This document shows, in pieces, positions 25,015 to 33,689 of a DNA stretch of 35,256 nucleotides. Location: positions 1 to 35,256 of the forward strand of contig JABFYH010000161.1 of assembly GCA_013361335.1 (NCBI GenBank), written 5' to 3'. Numbering within the stretch: position 1 is the stretch's first letter; each line of letters begins with the position of its first letter. The notes beneath the pieces were generated by a model. The model had not been told where the DNA came from, searched no databases, and saw nothing but the letters and a program-made list of their open reading frames with translations. This stretch comes from Gemmatimonadaceae bacterium (GTDB taxonomy: Bacteria > Gemmatimonadota > Gemmatimonadetes > Gemmatimonadales > Gemmatimonadaceae). The position numbers and the translations under genes were made by a program.

Positions 25015-26292
25015 ATGACCGGGCGCGGCCTGCGGGTCTCCGGCGAGCTGCAGGTGCCCGGCGACAAGTCCATCTCGCATCGCTCCCTGATCTGCAGTGC
25101 GCTCGCGGAGGGCACCTCGCGCGTGCGCGGGGTCCTTCCCTCGGCCGACGTGCACTCAACCGCCGGCGTGCTCCGGGCGCTCGGCGTCGAGGTGCCGGCG
25201 CTCGCGCCGTCGATGGTGATCACGGGCGCGGGCCGCCGCTCGCTCCGCGCGCCGCACTCGGATCTGGACTGCGGCAACAGCGGGACGACGTCGCGACTGA
25301 TGGCCGGCGTCGTGGCCGGCTCCGGCCTGACCGCCCGCTTCACCGGCGACGCGAGCCTCAGCCGCCGTCCCATGCGCCGCGTCAAGCGCCCGCTCGAGAT
25401 GATGGGGGCGACCGTCGAGCTGCCGCAGCACGGTGGGCTGCCGATGACGGTGCGCGGCGCACCGCTCACGACCGTCGAGTGGCGGAGCGATACGCCGAGC
25501 GCGCAGGTGAAGAGCTGCATCCTGCTCGCCGCGCTGTGCGCCGGCGTCGAAGCGACGGTGCGTGAGCCGAGCCGGTCGCGCGATCACACCGAGCGGATGC
25601 TGGCCTCGCAGGGCGCGGAGGTGTGGGTGAACGAGGATGCCGTGCTTCTGTTTGCCGGCCAGCGCCTGGCGCCGCTCGACCTCACCGTACCGGGCGATCC
25701 GTCGTCGGCCGCCTTCTTCGCCGCGCTCGCTGCGCTGGCGCCGGCAGGGGAGCTGCGAGCCCTTGGCGTCGGCGTCAACGAGACGCGCACCGGATTCTTC
25801 GCCGCGCTCCGCGAGATGGGTGCCTCGATCGAGCTTGAGGATGCGCGGCGCGAGGGGGGTGAACCGGTCGCCGAGCTGCGGATCACGGCAGGTGCCGCGC
25901 TGCACGGGATCACCGTCGGTGGGCCGGCGATCCCGACGCTGATCGACGAGCTGCCGCTGCTCGCCTGCGTCGGGGCGTACGCGGAGGGGGAGACGCGAGT
26001 GACCGACGCCGCGGAGCTCCGCGTCAAGGAGAGCGATCGCATCGCGGCGGTGGTGCAGAACCTTCGCACCCTCGGCGCCGACGCCGACGAGCTGCCGGAC
26101 GGCTTCGTCGTGCGTGGCACGCGGCCACGTCTGCGCGGCATGGTGACGACGTACGGCGACCATCGGCTGGCGATGGCGTTCGGGGTCCTGGCCACGCTGC
26201 CGGGGAACGAGATCGCGATCGACGACCGCGAATGCGTCGCGGTGTCGTACCCGGCATTCTGGAGCGACCTCGCCCGCGTGACCGAGCGATGA
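25015..26292 (+). CDS. aroA: 3-phosphoshikimate 1-carboxyvinyltransferase (EPSP synthase), class II type
   Basis: Joins shikimate-3-phosphate and PEP in the shikimate pathway; 425 residues. Conserved parts include PGDKSISHRSLI, CGNSGTTSRLMAG, DELPLLACVG, RVKESDRI and YGDHRLAMAF. The four motifs used to define class II EPSP synthases, GDKx, SAQxK (SAQVK), RxHxE (RDHTE) and NxTR (NETR), are all present, and the glycine-loop segment is GNSGTTSR instead of the class I LGNAGTAMR. Class II enzymes are typically glyphosate-tolerant; that property is inferred only. The stop overlaps cmk (ATGA). Confidence 0.95.
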   Translation: MTGRGLRVSGELQVPGDKSISHRSLICSALAEGTSRVRGVLPSADVHSTAGVLRALGVEVPALAPSMVITGAGRRSLRAPHSDLDCGNSGTTSRLMAGVVAGSGLTARFTGDASLSRRPMRRVKRPLEMMGATVELPQHGGLPMTVRGAPLTTVEWRSDTPSAQVKSCILLAALCAGVEATVREPSRSRDHTERMLASQGAEVWVNEDAVLLFAGQRLAPLDLTVPGDPSSAAFFAALAALAPAGELRALGVGVNETRTGFFAALREMGASIELEDARREGGEPVAELRITAGAALHGITVGGPAIPTLIDELPLLACVGAYAEGETRVTDAAELRVKESDRIAAVVQNLRTLGADADELPDGFVVRGTRPRLRGMVTTYGDHRLAMAFGVLATLPGNEIAIDDRECVAVSYPAFWSDLARVTER

Positions 26293-26966
26293 GCGGCGAC
26301 CGCAACGTCGTCATCACGATCGACGGCCCCGCGGCGTCAGGGAAGTCGTCGACGGCGCAGTGGGTGGCGGAGAAGCTCGGCTTCCGGCACGTCGACTCCG
26401 GCTCGCTGTACCGCGCGCTGACGGCTGCGCTGCTGCGGCAGGGTGCGCCGCCGGAGCGGTGGACGCCGGCGGTGATGACCGGTCAGGGGAGTCGCGTCGC
26501 ATTGCGGCCGGAGCCGACGTCCTTTCTGACGTTGATCGACGGCGTGCCGGCGGAGGAGGAGATCCGCGGCACCCTGGTCACGTCGCACGTGTCGCTCGTG
26601 GCGCGGGTGCCGGAGGTGCGCGCCTGGGTGAATGCCCGGGTGCGGGAGGCGGCGCAGGATCACGACGTCGTCGTGGACGGCCGGGACATGGGGACCGCCG
26701 TGTTTCCGGAGGCGACCCTCAAGATCTTTCTCATCGCCGATCCATGGGAGCGGGCTCGGCGGCGCCTGGCGCAGCGACTGGAGCGCGGGGCGACCGAGGA
26801 GGAGATCGCCGCCGAGACCGCGCTGCTGGTGCAGCGGGACGCGCGGGACGCCACCCAGACGGTGCAGGCGAAGGACGCCGTGGTGCTCGACACGACCTAT
26901 CTCACGCAGGCGGAGCAGGTGGAGCGGATCGTCGCCCTGGCTCGCGCGGTGAGCCACGAGGCGTAA
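26289..26966 (+). CDS. cmk: Cytidylate kinase
   Basis: Phosphorylates CMP and dCMP with ATP; 225 residues, normal. The P-loop is GPAASGKSSTA (near residue 12), followed by HVDSGSLYRALTAALL, the DGRDMGTAVFP lid-region motif and IFLIADPWERARRR. ATG 26289 overlaps the aroA stop; an earlier frame extension to 26232 lies within aroA and is unlikely. The aroA-cmk-rpsA order is widely conserved, but here rpsA has its own strong promoter after cmk. Confidence 0.95.
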   Translation: MSGDRNVVITIDGPAASGKSSTAQWVAEKLGFRHVDSGSLYRALTAALLRQGAPPERWTPAVMTGQGSRVALRPEPTSFLTLIDGVPAEEEIRGTLVTSHVSLVARVPEVRAWVNARVREAAQDHDVVVDGRDMGTAVFPEATLKIFLIADPWERARRRLAQRLERGATEEEIAAETALLVQRDARDATQTVQAKDAVVLDTTYLTQAEQVERIVALARAVSHEA

Positions 26967-26991
26967 GTCGGCGCGCCGGCGTCACTTAAAG

Positions 26992-27020
26992 TTGACGTCG
27001 GTGCGGGAGGCCCCTATATT
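26992..27020 (+). promoter_or_regulatory. Consensus sigma70-type promoter of rpsA
   Basis: TTGACG (26992-26997), a 17-bp spacer and TATATT (27015-27020) make the best promoter in the window. Transcription should start near 27027, leaving a leader of about 147 nt before rpsA. Confidence 0.85.
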
Positions 27021-27026
27021 TTCGGG

Positions 27027-27173
27027 TTGCTTCGCCGTGCTGCCGGGCTTTCGGCCCGATGGTACGGCAGCAGCGTTGACCGCGCACGCGCCACTTCCGG
27101 CCGCGCTCGCACCTCCCTCAAACTCGCCGCGGCGAGCGAAAACATCCGCGATCCAGGAGACGTGGCCACAAGT
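27027..27173 (+). promoter_or_regulatory. Structured 5' leader of rpsA
   Basis: TGCTGCCG (27038-27045) pairs perfectly with CGGCAGCA (27065-27072) around an inner GGC/GCC stem; a competing CGGGC-TTTCG-GCCCG hairpin occupies 27044-27058. A second inverted repeat, CTCGCCGCGGCGAG (27123-27136), lies nearer the gene. S1 is known to autoregulate through a folded leader in E. coli, so a similar role is possible but inferred. No ORF is evident here. Confidence 0.45.
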
Positions 27174-28961
27174 ATGACTGAGCTCGACACCCCCACCGGC
27201 ACGGCGGGACTCAGCGCGCGCGAGAAGCGCGACGCGCAGCGCGCGGTTCTGCGTCCGCTTGCCAACCTGCGCCCCGAACTCGTCGACGACGAGGGCTACT
27301 CGCCCGACGAGCTCGAAGCCATGATGGAGATGTACAACGGGACGATGGCCTCGATCGACGAAGGCGAGATCGTCAAGTCCCGCGTGCTCGAGATTCGCGA
27401 CAACATGGTCGTGCTCGACATCGGCTTCAAGTCGGAGGGCAGCGTGCCCCTCGAGGAGTTCAAGGACTTCCCCGACCTCAAGCCTGGCGACGAGGTCGAG
27501 GTCCTGCTCGAGCATCTCGAGGACCAGGAGGGGTCGGTCGTCCTCTCGAAGAAGAAGGCGGACTTCATGCGCGTGTGGGAGCGCATCCGCCTCGCCTACG
27601 AGAACGAGCAGCCCGTCGAGGGCACCCTCGTCAAGAAGATCAAGGGCGGCGTGGTCGTCGACCTCATGGGCGTCGACGCCTTCCTCCCCGGCTCGCAGAT
27701 CGCCCTGCGGCGCGTGCCGAACATCGACGAGCTCCTCGGCCAGAAGTTCGAGTTCAAGATCATCAAGCTCAACAAGCGCCGCCGCAACATCGTCGTGTCG
27801 CGCCGCGTGATCCTGGAGAACGAGCGGGCGGGCAAGCGCGAGAAGCTCATGAAGGAGCTGGAGAAGGACCAGATCCGGAAGGGCGTCGTCAAGAACATCA
27901 CGGACTTCGGCGCGTTCATCGACCTCGGCGGCGTCGACGGCCTGCTGCACATCACCGACATGTCGTGGGGCCGCATCTCGCACCCGTCCGAGCTCGTGCA
28001 GATCGGGCAGGAGCTCGAGGTGAAGGTGCTCGACATCGACTGGCAGCGCGAGCGCATCTCGCTCGGGCTGAAGCAGCTCCAGAGCTACCCGTGGAAGGAC
28101 GTCGCCGAGAAGTACCCGGTCGGCACGCGGGTACAGGGGAAGGTCGTCAGCATCACGAACTACGGCGCCTTCATCGAGCTCGAGCCGGGCATCGAAGGGC
28201 TGGTGCACATCTCCGAGATGAGCTGGACGCGCAACGTCCGGCACCCGTCGAAGCTGGTGAGCATCGGCGAGACGATCGAGGCGGTCGTGCTCAAGGTCGA
28301 TCCGAACGAGGAGAAGATCTCGCTCGGCATGAAGCAGACGGAGCAGGATCCGTGGGTCGTGCTGCCGCTCAAGTACCCGGTCGGCACGCGCATCAACGGC
28401 AAGGTCCGCAACCTCACGAGCTTCGGCGCCTTCGTCGAGATCGAGCCGGGCATCGACGGCCTGATTCACATCTCGGACATGAGCTGGACCAAGCGCGTCC
28501 AGCATCCGTCCGAGGTCGTGAAGAAGGGCGACGCCGTGGATGTCGTGATCCTCAACATCGATTCCGAGAACAAGCGCATCAGCCTCGGCCTGAAGCAGGC
28601 GGAGGAGGATCCGTGGCTCCGGATCGGCGAGAACTATCCGGTCGGCACGGAGATGCGCTCGCACGTCGTGCGGCTGATGGACAAGGGCGTCGTGGTCGAC
28701 ATCGGCAACGACATCGAAGGGTTCGTCCCCATCTCGCAGCTCGGTCAGGGCGGGGCGGCGGTCAACAGCCCGGCGGACGTGGTGTACGAGGGGATGAACC
28801 TGGACACGCGCGTGCTCGAGGTCGATCCGATTCACCGCCGCATCGTGCTCAGCGTGGTGAACATCCCCGAAGAGCAGCCGCCGCGGCCGGAGACGCCCTC
28901 CAAGATCCACACGGAAGACGGCGAGATCATCGGCGACCTTCCGACGGACCTGGACGAGTAG
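27174..28961 (+). CDS. rpsA: 30S ribosomal protein S1
   Basis: An RNA-binding ribosomal protein that helps load mRNA on the 30S subunit; 595 residues with six S1 (OB-fold) repeats. Repeats 3-6 are clearest: KNITDFGAFIDLGGVDGLLH, SITNYGAFIELEPGIEGLVH, NLTSFGAFVEIEPGIDGLIH and RLMDKGVVVDIGNDIEGFVP; two weaker repeats precede them. The start is uncertain: AGGAG (27155-27159) is 14 bases before ATG 27174 but only two before the in-frame GTG 27162, so neither spacing is ideal; I prefer the ATG. A terminator follows at 28979. Confidence 0.94.
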   Translation: MTELDTPTGTAGLSAREKRDAQRAVLRPLANLRPELVDDEGYSPDELEAMMEMYNGTMASIDEGEIVKSRVLEIRDNMVVLDIGFKSEGSVPLEEFKDFPDLKPGDEVEVLLEHLEDQEGSVVLSKKKADFMRVWERIRLAYENEQPVEGTLVKKIKGGVVVDLMGVDAFLPGSQIALRRVPNIDELLGQKFEFKIIKLNKRRRNIVVSRRVILENERAGKREKLMKELEKDQIRKGVVKNITDFGAFIDLGGVDGLLHITDMSWGRISHPSELVQIGQELEVKVLDIDWQRERISLGLKQLQSYPWKDVAEKYPVGTRVQGKVVSITNYGAFIELEPGIEGLVHISEMSWTRNVRHPSKLVSIGETIEAVVLKVDPNEEKISLGMKQTEQDPWVVLPLKYPVGTRINGKVRNLTSFGAFVEIEPGIDGLIHISDMSWTKRVQHPSEVVKKGDAVDVVILNIDSENKRISLGLKQAEEDPWLRIGENYPVGTEMRSHVVRLMDKGVVVDIGNDIEGFVPISQLGQGGAAVNSPADVVYEGMNLDTRVLEVDPIHRRIVLSVVNIPEEQPPRPETPSKIHTEDGEIIGDLPTDLDE

Positions 28962-28978
28962 CCGCATCACCGTACGAC

Positions 28979-29013
28979 AACGAGCCCGCCCCGGGATCCG
29001 GGGCGGGCTCGTT
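28979..29013 (+). terminator. Terminator of rpsA
   Basis: AACGAGCCCGCCCC (28979-28992) pairs perfectly with GGGGCGGGCTCGTT (29000-29013), a 14-bp stem with a seven-base loop, followed by GCTTGTG. The tail is only weakly T-rich, but the stem is very stable. Confidence 0.7.
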
Positions 29014-29043
29014 GCTTGTGCGGCGCGGTGTCGTCGTCAGGGG

Positions 29044-30273
29044 ATGACGCTTCCGGACGGCACGAACACCCGGCAGGACCGCTCGACGCGCCCCGCCCTG
29101 AGAGCCCTCACGGGGCTTCGGTTCGTCGCGGCGATGGCCGTCGTGCTGTACCATGCGCCGCTCGTCGCCGGCACGCCGAGGGCGGTCGTCCTCCTGCTGT
29201 CGCGGGGCTACCTGGGCGTGTCGCTCTTTTTCGTGCTGAGCGGGTTCATTCTCACGTACACGTACATCGATCCGGACCGGGCCACGCTGCGCAGCTCGAC
29301 GCGCGATTTCTGGTGGGCGCGCATCGCGCGGATCTATCCGGTGTACCTCGCGGCGCTGCTCATCTCGCTGCCGATCTTCGTCGTCTTCCGCGTCGTCATG
29401 GCCGTGCCGGACGAGCGGCCGGCGGCGCTCATGTCCGCGACGCTCACCCCGCTGCTGCTCCAGGCCTGGTGGCCCAGCGCGGCGACGCAGTGGAACACGC
29501 CCGGATGGTCGCTCTCGGTCGAGCTGTTCTTCTACGCGCTCTTTCCGGTGCTCGCGGTCTGGCTCGCGCGGCGGCGGCACGTCGTGCGGGCGAGCGCGCT
29601 GCTGTGGGTCGCGTGTCTGATCCCACCGAGCATGTATCTCGCGCTCGCGGCGGGGGACCGCGGCGCGTCGAGCTTCGACCACTATTTCTGGCAGCAGGCC
29701 GTCAAGCTCACGCCTGTGGTGCACCTGGGCGAGCTGGCGATCGGCGTGGCCGCGGGTCTCGCCTTTCTCCGGCGCGGCCCCGCAGCGTTCTCGTCCCGCG
29801 CCTTCTCGCTGGGCGTGCCGATCGCGCTCGTCGTCGCCCTGCTCGTGGTCGTGGGCGCCGACCGTCTGCCGTACGAGCTGTGTCACGACGGCCTCCTCGC
29901 GCCGCTGTGGGCCGCCCTCATCCTTCGCTTGGCGAGCGGGGACGGATGGGCGACCAGGCTGCTGGGCTCGCAACCGTTGGTGCGACTCGGCGAGGCGAGC
30001 TACGCGCTCTACCTGGTGCACTCGCCCCTCCTCGGCTATCAGCGCCTGCTGCGCGGGTTGCTCAAAGCGCGCTACCCGGAACTCGCGACGCCGTCGGCAC
30101 TGCAGCTGCTGGCCTTTCTCGCCGTCGCGCTGGGACTGTCGTTCCTCCTCTTTCGCCGCGTCGAAGAGCCGGCGCGACGCCTGATCCGCGCGCGCATGAG
30201 TAACCCCCGTCACTGTACGGTGGCAGGCTCGCCGCTGAGATTCCGGACGGACCCGGCTCGCCTTTCGGGGTGA
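29044..30273 (+). CDS. Acyltransferase-3 family membrane protein (OafA/YrhL-like)
   Basis: A 409-residue integral membrane acyltransferase. The N-terminal signature RALTGLRFVAAMAVVLYHAP holds the conserved Arg and His of the family, and SLFFVLSGFILTYTY and the RIARIYPVYLAALL segment follow. About ten hydrophobic segments extend to VRLGEASYALYLVHSPLLGY and a last helix near residue 360. The family O-acylates extracytoplasmic sugars, lipids or peptidoglycan; the acceptor cannot be deduced. No SGNH domain is fused. A ribosome-binding site is weak (AGGGG next to the ATG). The last 28 residues (from about RARMSNPRH) are polar. Confidence 0.85.
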   Translation: MTLPDGTNTRQDRSTRPALRALTGLRFVAAMAVVLYHAPLVAGTPRAVVLLLSRGYLGVSLFFVLSGFILTYTYIDPDRATLRSSTRDFWWARIARIYPVYLAALLISLPIFVVFRVVMAVPDERPAALMSATLTPLLLQAWWPSAATQWNTPGWSLSVELFFYALFPVLAVWLARRRHVVRASALLWVACLIPPSMYLALAAGDRGASSFDHYFWQQAVKLTPVVHLGELAIGVAAGLAFLRRGPAAFSSRAFSLGVPIALVVALLVVVGADRLPYELCHDGLLAPLWAALILRLASGDGWATRLLGSQPLVRLGEASYALYLVHSPLLGYQRLLRGLLKARYPELATPSALQLLAFLAVALGLSFLLFRRVEEPARRLIRARMSNPRHCTVAGSPLRFRTDPARLSG

Positions 30274-30279
30274 CGGGCC

Positions 30280-30301
30280 GCGGACGCTTCGCCGCGTCCG
30301 C
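30280..30301 (+). other. Hairpin between acyltransferase and hydroxylase genes
   Basis: GCGGACGC (30280-30287) and GCGTCCGC (30294-30301) form a perfect 8-bp stem with loop TTCGCC. It begins seven bases after the acyltransferase stop and has no T-run. Its position favours GTG 30333, not 30270, as the start of the next gene. Confidence 0.5.
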
Positions 30302-30332
30302 CTCCTTCACACCGAACGTGGAGCAAGACCTC

Positions 30333-31976
30333 GTGGCGAACATCCTCGTGGTGGGCGCTGGGCCGACCGGGCTCACGATGGCGGCGACCCTCGCGCGCCA
30401 TGGCGTCATGCCGCGCCTGATCGAGCGCGCGACCGTACCGCCCGCCGATCGCTCGCGGGCGATCGTGCTGCAGGCCCGTACCCTCGAGCTGTTCGACGAC
30501 CTGGGCATCGTGCGCGAGGTGCTCGACGAGGCGCTCGTCGTCGCGTCGGCGAACGTGTTCACCCAGGGCGGGGGCCGGGGAACGATCACCATCAAGCCGG
30601 AGTGGATCGACAGCCTCTACGGCCGCTTCGCCACCCTGCCGCAGGACGAGACCGAGCGGATCCTCGGCGAGCTGGTCGCGCGATGCGGCGTGACCGTGGA
30701 GCGCGGGGTGGCGCTCGTCGGCTTCGAGGACGGAGAAGGGTCGGGGGTCGCGGTGCTCCAGCACGCCGACGGCCGCGAAGAGCGCATGGAGATCGACTAT
30801 CTGCTCGGCTGCGATGGCGCGCACAGCGCCGTGCGGCATCTCGCCGGCATCGAGTTCCCGGGAAGCATGTATCCCGACGAGTGTCTGCTGGGCGACGTGC
30901 AGATGCGGTGGCGGCTCCCCGACGATCAGCTCTCGATCTGCCCTGTCGCCGACGGAGTGCTGCTCGCCTTTCCGCTGCCGGGCGAGCACCACTTCCGGAT
31001 CATCATGATCCTTCCCGCCACCGCTCAGCCGGAGGATCGGCACCTGGAGGCGGAGGAGTTCCTCGCGCAGCTGCGGCGCATGGTGCCGCGCGTCGCCGGC
31101 GCCGTGGACGAGCCGACCATCCTCGAGAGCCGGTGGCTGACGCGCTATCGGCTGCACAGTCGCGGCGTGCCGACCTACCGCAAGGGCCGCGCGTTCGTCG
31201 CCGGAGATGCGGCGCACATCCACAGCCCGGCCGGTGGGCAGGGGATGAACACCGGGATCCAGGATGCCTACAATCTCGGATGGAAGCTCGCGCTGGTGGC
31301 GCGCGGCGTCGTGCCGCCCGCGGTGCTCGACACCTATCACACCGAGCGGCATCGCGTGGGTGAGGTGCTGCTGAAGAGCACCGATCGGATGTTCTCCGCG
31401 CTGGCCGGCGGTGGACGGATCGGCCTCGCCGTTCGCCGCTTCGCCCCCGCCCTCGCCATTCGCGCGCTGGGGTTTCCGATCGTCGGCAAGCGGCTCGCCC
31501 GGTTCGTCTCGCAGACCGGCATTCGCTATCGCGACAGCGCGCTGTCGACGGAAGCCCACGGTGCGGGGCGACTTCCGCGCCACGCGCCGCATGCGGGCGA
31601 CCGGGCGCCCGACGTGGAGCTCGGCTACCGCCACCGGGTTTCCGATCTGCTGCGCGGCCCGCACCACACGCTGCTCCTTTTCGGCGGCCGCTCGACGGCG
31701 CTGATCGAGCGATTCAGCGAGCTCGCGCGCGAGGTCACGGCGCGTTACGGGGATCTGGTGAAGCCGGTGGTCATCCGGCTCGCCAACGCGCAACCGCCGC
31801 GCGGTGAGGTGGACGAGCATGGCGCGGCGCACGATCGGTATGGCGCCGACCCGGGCGCGATCTATCTCGTCCGCCCCGATGGCTACATCGGCTTTCGCGG
31901 TGCCGAGACCGACACCGAGCCGCTCCGTGCCACGCTGCGTGCGCGGTTCATCCTCGCTGAGCCGGTGCGCCGGTAG
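30333..31976 (+). CDS. FAD-dependent aromatic hydroxylase (PHBH-fold monooxygenase)
   Basis: A 547-residue flavoprotein. The N-terminal VGAGPTGLTMAATLARHG binds FAD, CDGAHSAVR is the DG motif, and GDAAHIHSPAGGQGMNTGIQ is the GD motif plus substrate/FAD region. The C-terminal 170 residues form the thioredoxin-like domain of phenol hydroxylase/MhpA-type enzymes. Such enzymes hydroxylate aromatic rings with NAD(P)H and O2; the substrate is unknown. GTG 30333 is chosen since GGAG lies nine bases upstream (30320-30323) and the FAD motif then begins near residue 7; GTG 30270 would add 21 unlike residues. No other aromatic-degradation gene is nearby. Confidence 0.85.
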   Translation: MANILVVGAGPTGLTMAATLARHGVMPRLIERATVPPADRSRAIVLQARTLELFDDLGIVREVLDEALVVASANVFTQGGGRGTITIKPEWIDSLYGRFATLPQDETERILGELVARCGVTVERGVALVGFEDGEGSGVAVLQHADGREERMEIDYLLGCDGAHSAVRHLAGIEFPGSMYPDECLLGDVQMRWRLPDDQLSICPVADGVLLAFPLPGEHHFRIIMILPATAQPEDRHLEAEEFLAQLRRMVPRVAGAVDEPTILESRWLTRYRLHSRGVPTYRKGRAFVAGDAAHIHSPAGGQGMNTGIQDAYNLGWKLALVARGVVPPAVLDTYHTERHRVGEVLLKSTDRMFSALAGGGRIGLAVRRFAPALAIRALGFPIVGKRLARFVSQTGIRYRDSALSTEAHGAGRLPRHAPHAGDRAPDVELGYRHRVSDLLRGPHHTLLLFGGRSTALIERFSELAREVTARYGDLVKPVVIRLANAQPPRGEVDEHGAAHDRYGADPGAIYLVRPDGYIGFRGAETDTEPLRATLRARFILAEPVRR

Positions 31977-31984
31977 GAATCGTC

Positions 31985-32095
31985 ATGCCGCAGGCTTACC
32001 GGCAGCTCCTCCGACGCGACGACCTGCCCTCCGCGGCGCGGCGGCCCGTCGTCGCCCGCGCGCGGGCAGCCACCGACCGTCTCGGTTGGCGCTGA
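31985..32095 (+). CDS. Possible 36-residue basic small protein
   Basis: A short ORF (MPQAYRQLLRRDDLPSAARR... ending RLGWR) starts eight bases after the hydroxylase stop. AGGA overlapping that stop lies at a good ribosome-site distance from ATG 31985, and the third codon positions are strongly GC-rich as in neighbouring genes. It is Arg-rich with no recognised domain. In GC-rich DNA such ORFs arise by chance, so this is a weak call. The rest of the gap to 32138 holds only the pccB -10 element. Confidence 0.3.
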   Translation: MPQAYRQLLRRDDLPSAARRPVVARARAATDRLGWR

Positions 32096-32125
32096 ATCCC
32101 GCTAGAGGCGGGTGGGCGCGCGCGC

Positions 32126-32131
32126 TATCTT
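32126..32131 (+). promoter_or_regulatory. -10 element of pccB (probably leaderless)
   Basis: TATCTT preceded by GC ends seven bases before the pccB ATG (32139). There is no Shine-Dalgarno and no convincing -35, so the mRNA probably starts at or very near the start codon. Confidence 0.55.
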
Positions 32132-32138
32132 CCCGCCC

Positions 32139-33689
32139 ATGACGATGCGAGAGAAGCTCGCGCTGCTGGAGCGCCGCGCGGCAGAGGCGGAGCTGGGTGG
32201 CGGCGAGGCGCGCCTCAAGGCGCAGCACGAGAAGGGGAAGCTGTCGGCGCGCGAGCGACTCGACCTCCTGCTCGACGAGGGGAGCTTCGTGGAGCTCGAC
32301 CGCTTCGTCGTCCATCGCTCGCACGATTTCGGGCTCGACGAGCAGCGCATCTACGGCGACGGCGTCGTCACCGGCTACGGACGGATCGACGGCCGGCTGG
32401 TGTACGTCTTCTCGCAGGACTTCACCGTGTTCGGCGGGTCGCTCAGCGAAGCGTTCGCCGAGAAGATCTGCAAGGTGATGGACCTCGCCGTGCGGAACGG
32501 CGCGCCGGTGATCGGCCTGAACGACTCGGGCGGCGCCCGCATCCAGGAGGGCGTGGTCTCGCTTGGCGGATATGCGGACATCTTCCTCCGGAACGTGCTC
32601 GCGTCCGGCGTCGTGCCGCAGCTCAGCGCGATCCTCGGCCCGTGCGCGGGCGGCGCGGTGTACTCCCCCGCCATCACCGACTTCACCTACATGGTGCGGA
32701 CGTCGAGCTACATGTTCGTCACCGGGCCGAACGTCGTGAAGACGGTGACCCACGAGGACGTGACGATGGAGGAGCTGGGCGGCGCCGATACCCACACCCA
32801 GCGTTCGGGGGTCGCGCACTTCGCCCACGACTCCGAGCCGGCCTGCCTCCAGGCGATCCGCGACATCTTCCAGTTCATCCCGAGCAACAACGTCGACGAG
32901 CCGCCGCGCGGCCGTGGGACCGACCCGCGCGACCGCCGCGACGAGGCGCTGCTCGACGTGGTGCCCGACAACCCGAACAAGCCGTACGACATGCACGAGG
33001 TCATCCGGCGTGTCGTGGACGACGGGAGCTTCTATGAGGTGCACGGTGACTTCGCGGGGAACATTCTCTGCGGCTTCGCGCACCTCGGCGGCTTCAGCGT
33101 CGGCATCGTCGCCAACCAGCCGGCGATGCTCGCCGGGGTGCTCGACATCAACGCGTCGGTCAAGGCGGCGCGCTTCATCCGCTTCTGCGACGCCTTCAAC
33201 ATCCCGATCGTGACCCTGGAGGACGTGCCCGGCTTCCTGCCGGGCGTGTCGCAGGAGCACAGTGGAATCATCCGGCATGGCGCCAAGCTGCTGTACGCGT
33301 ACTGCGAAGCCACCGTGCCCAAGCTCACCGTCATCACGCGCAAGGCCTACGGCGGCGCGTACGACGTCATGAGCTCCAAGCACATTCGCGGCGACGTGAA
33401 CCTCGCGTGGCCGACGGCGGAAATCGCGGTGATGGGGCCGAAGGGCGCCGTGGAGATCCTCTTCCGCAAGGAGATCGCGGACAGCGCCGACCCGGCCGCG
33501 GCGACCGACGAGAAGATCAACGAGTACCGCGAGAAGTTCGCCCACCCGTACATCGCCGCCGGGCGCGGCTACCTCGACGACATCATCGATCCGCGCGACA
33601 CCCGGCCGCGGCTCATCGACGCGCTCGAGACGCTGCGGACGAAGCGGGATCGGAATCCGCCGAAGAAGCACGGGAACATCCCGCTGTGA
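32139..33689 (+). CDS. pccB: Acyl-CoA carboxylase beta (carboxyltransferase) subunit, propionyl-CoA type
   Basis: A 516-residue carboxyltransferase that moves the carboxyl group from carboxybiotin to an acyl-CoA, probably propionyl-Co[14 protein letters not shown] and [12 protein letters not shown] belong to the N-terminal crotonase-like domain; [20 protein letters not shown] and [19 protein letters not shown] to the C-terminal one. The ending [11 protein letters not shown] is characteristic of PccB. Specificity for acetyl- versus propionyl-CoA is not provable here. It shares one base with accC, so both subunits are likely coupled. Confidence 0.93.
   Translation: MTMREKLALLERRAAEAELGGGEARLKAQHEKGKLSARERLDLLLDEGSFVELDRFVVHRSHDFGLDEQRIYGDGVVTGYGRIDGRLVYVFSQDFTVFGGSLSEAFAEKICKVMDLAVRNGAPVIGLNDSGGARIQEGVVSLGGYADIFLRNVLASGVVPQLSAILGPCAGGAVYSPAITDFTYMVRTSSYMFVTGPNVVKTVTHEDVTMEELGGADTHTQRSGVAHFAHDSEPACLQAIRDIFQFIPSNNVDEPPRGRGTDPRDRRDEALLDVVPDNPNKPYDMHEVIRRVVDDGSFYEVHGDFAGNILCGFAHLGGFSVGIVANQPAMLAGVLDINASVKAARFIRFCDAFNIPIVTLEDVPGFLPGVSQEHSGIIRHGAKLLYAYCEATVPKLTVITRKAYGGAYDVMSSKHIRGDVNLAWPTAEIAVMGPKGAVEILFRKEIADSADPAAATDEKINEYREKFAHPYIAAGRGYLDDIIDPRDTRPRLIDALETLRTKRDRNPPKKHGNIPL

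Noticed and set aside
30270..30332. N-terminal extension of the FAD hydroxylase from GTG 30270
   Set aside because: The 21 extra residues are unlike the family, a perfect hairpin lies within them, and GTG 30333 has its own ribosome-binding site.
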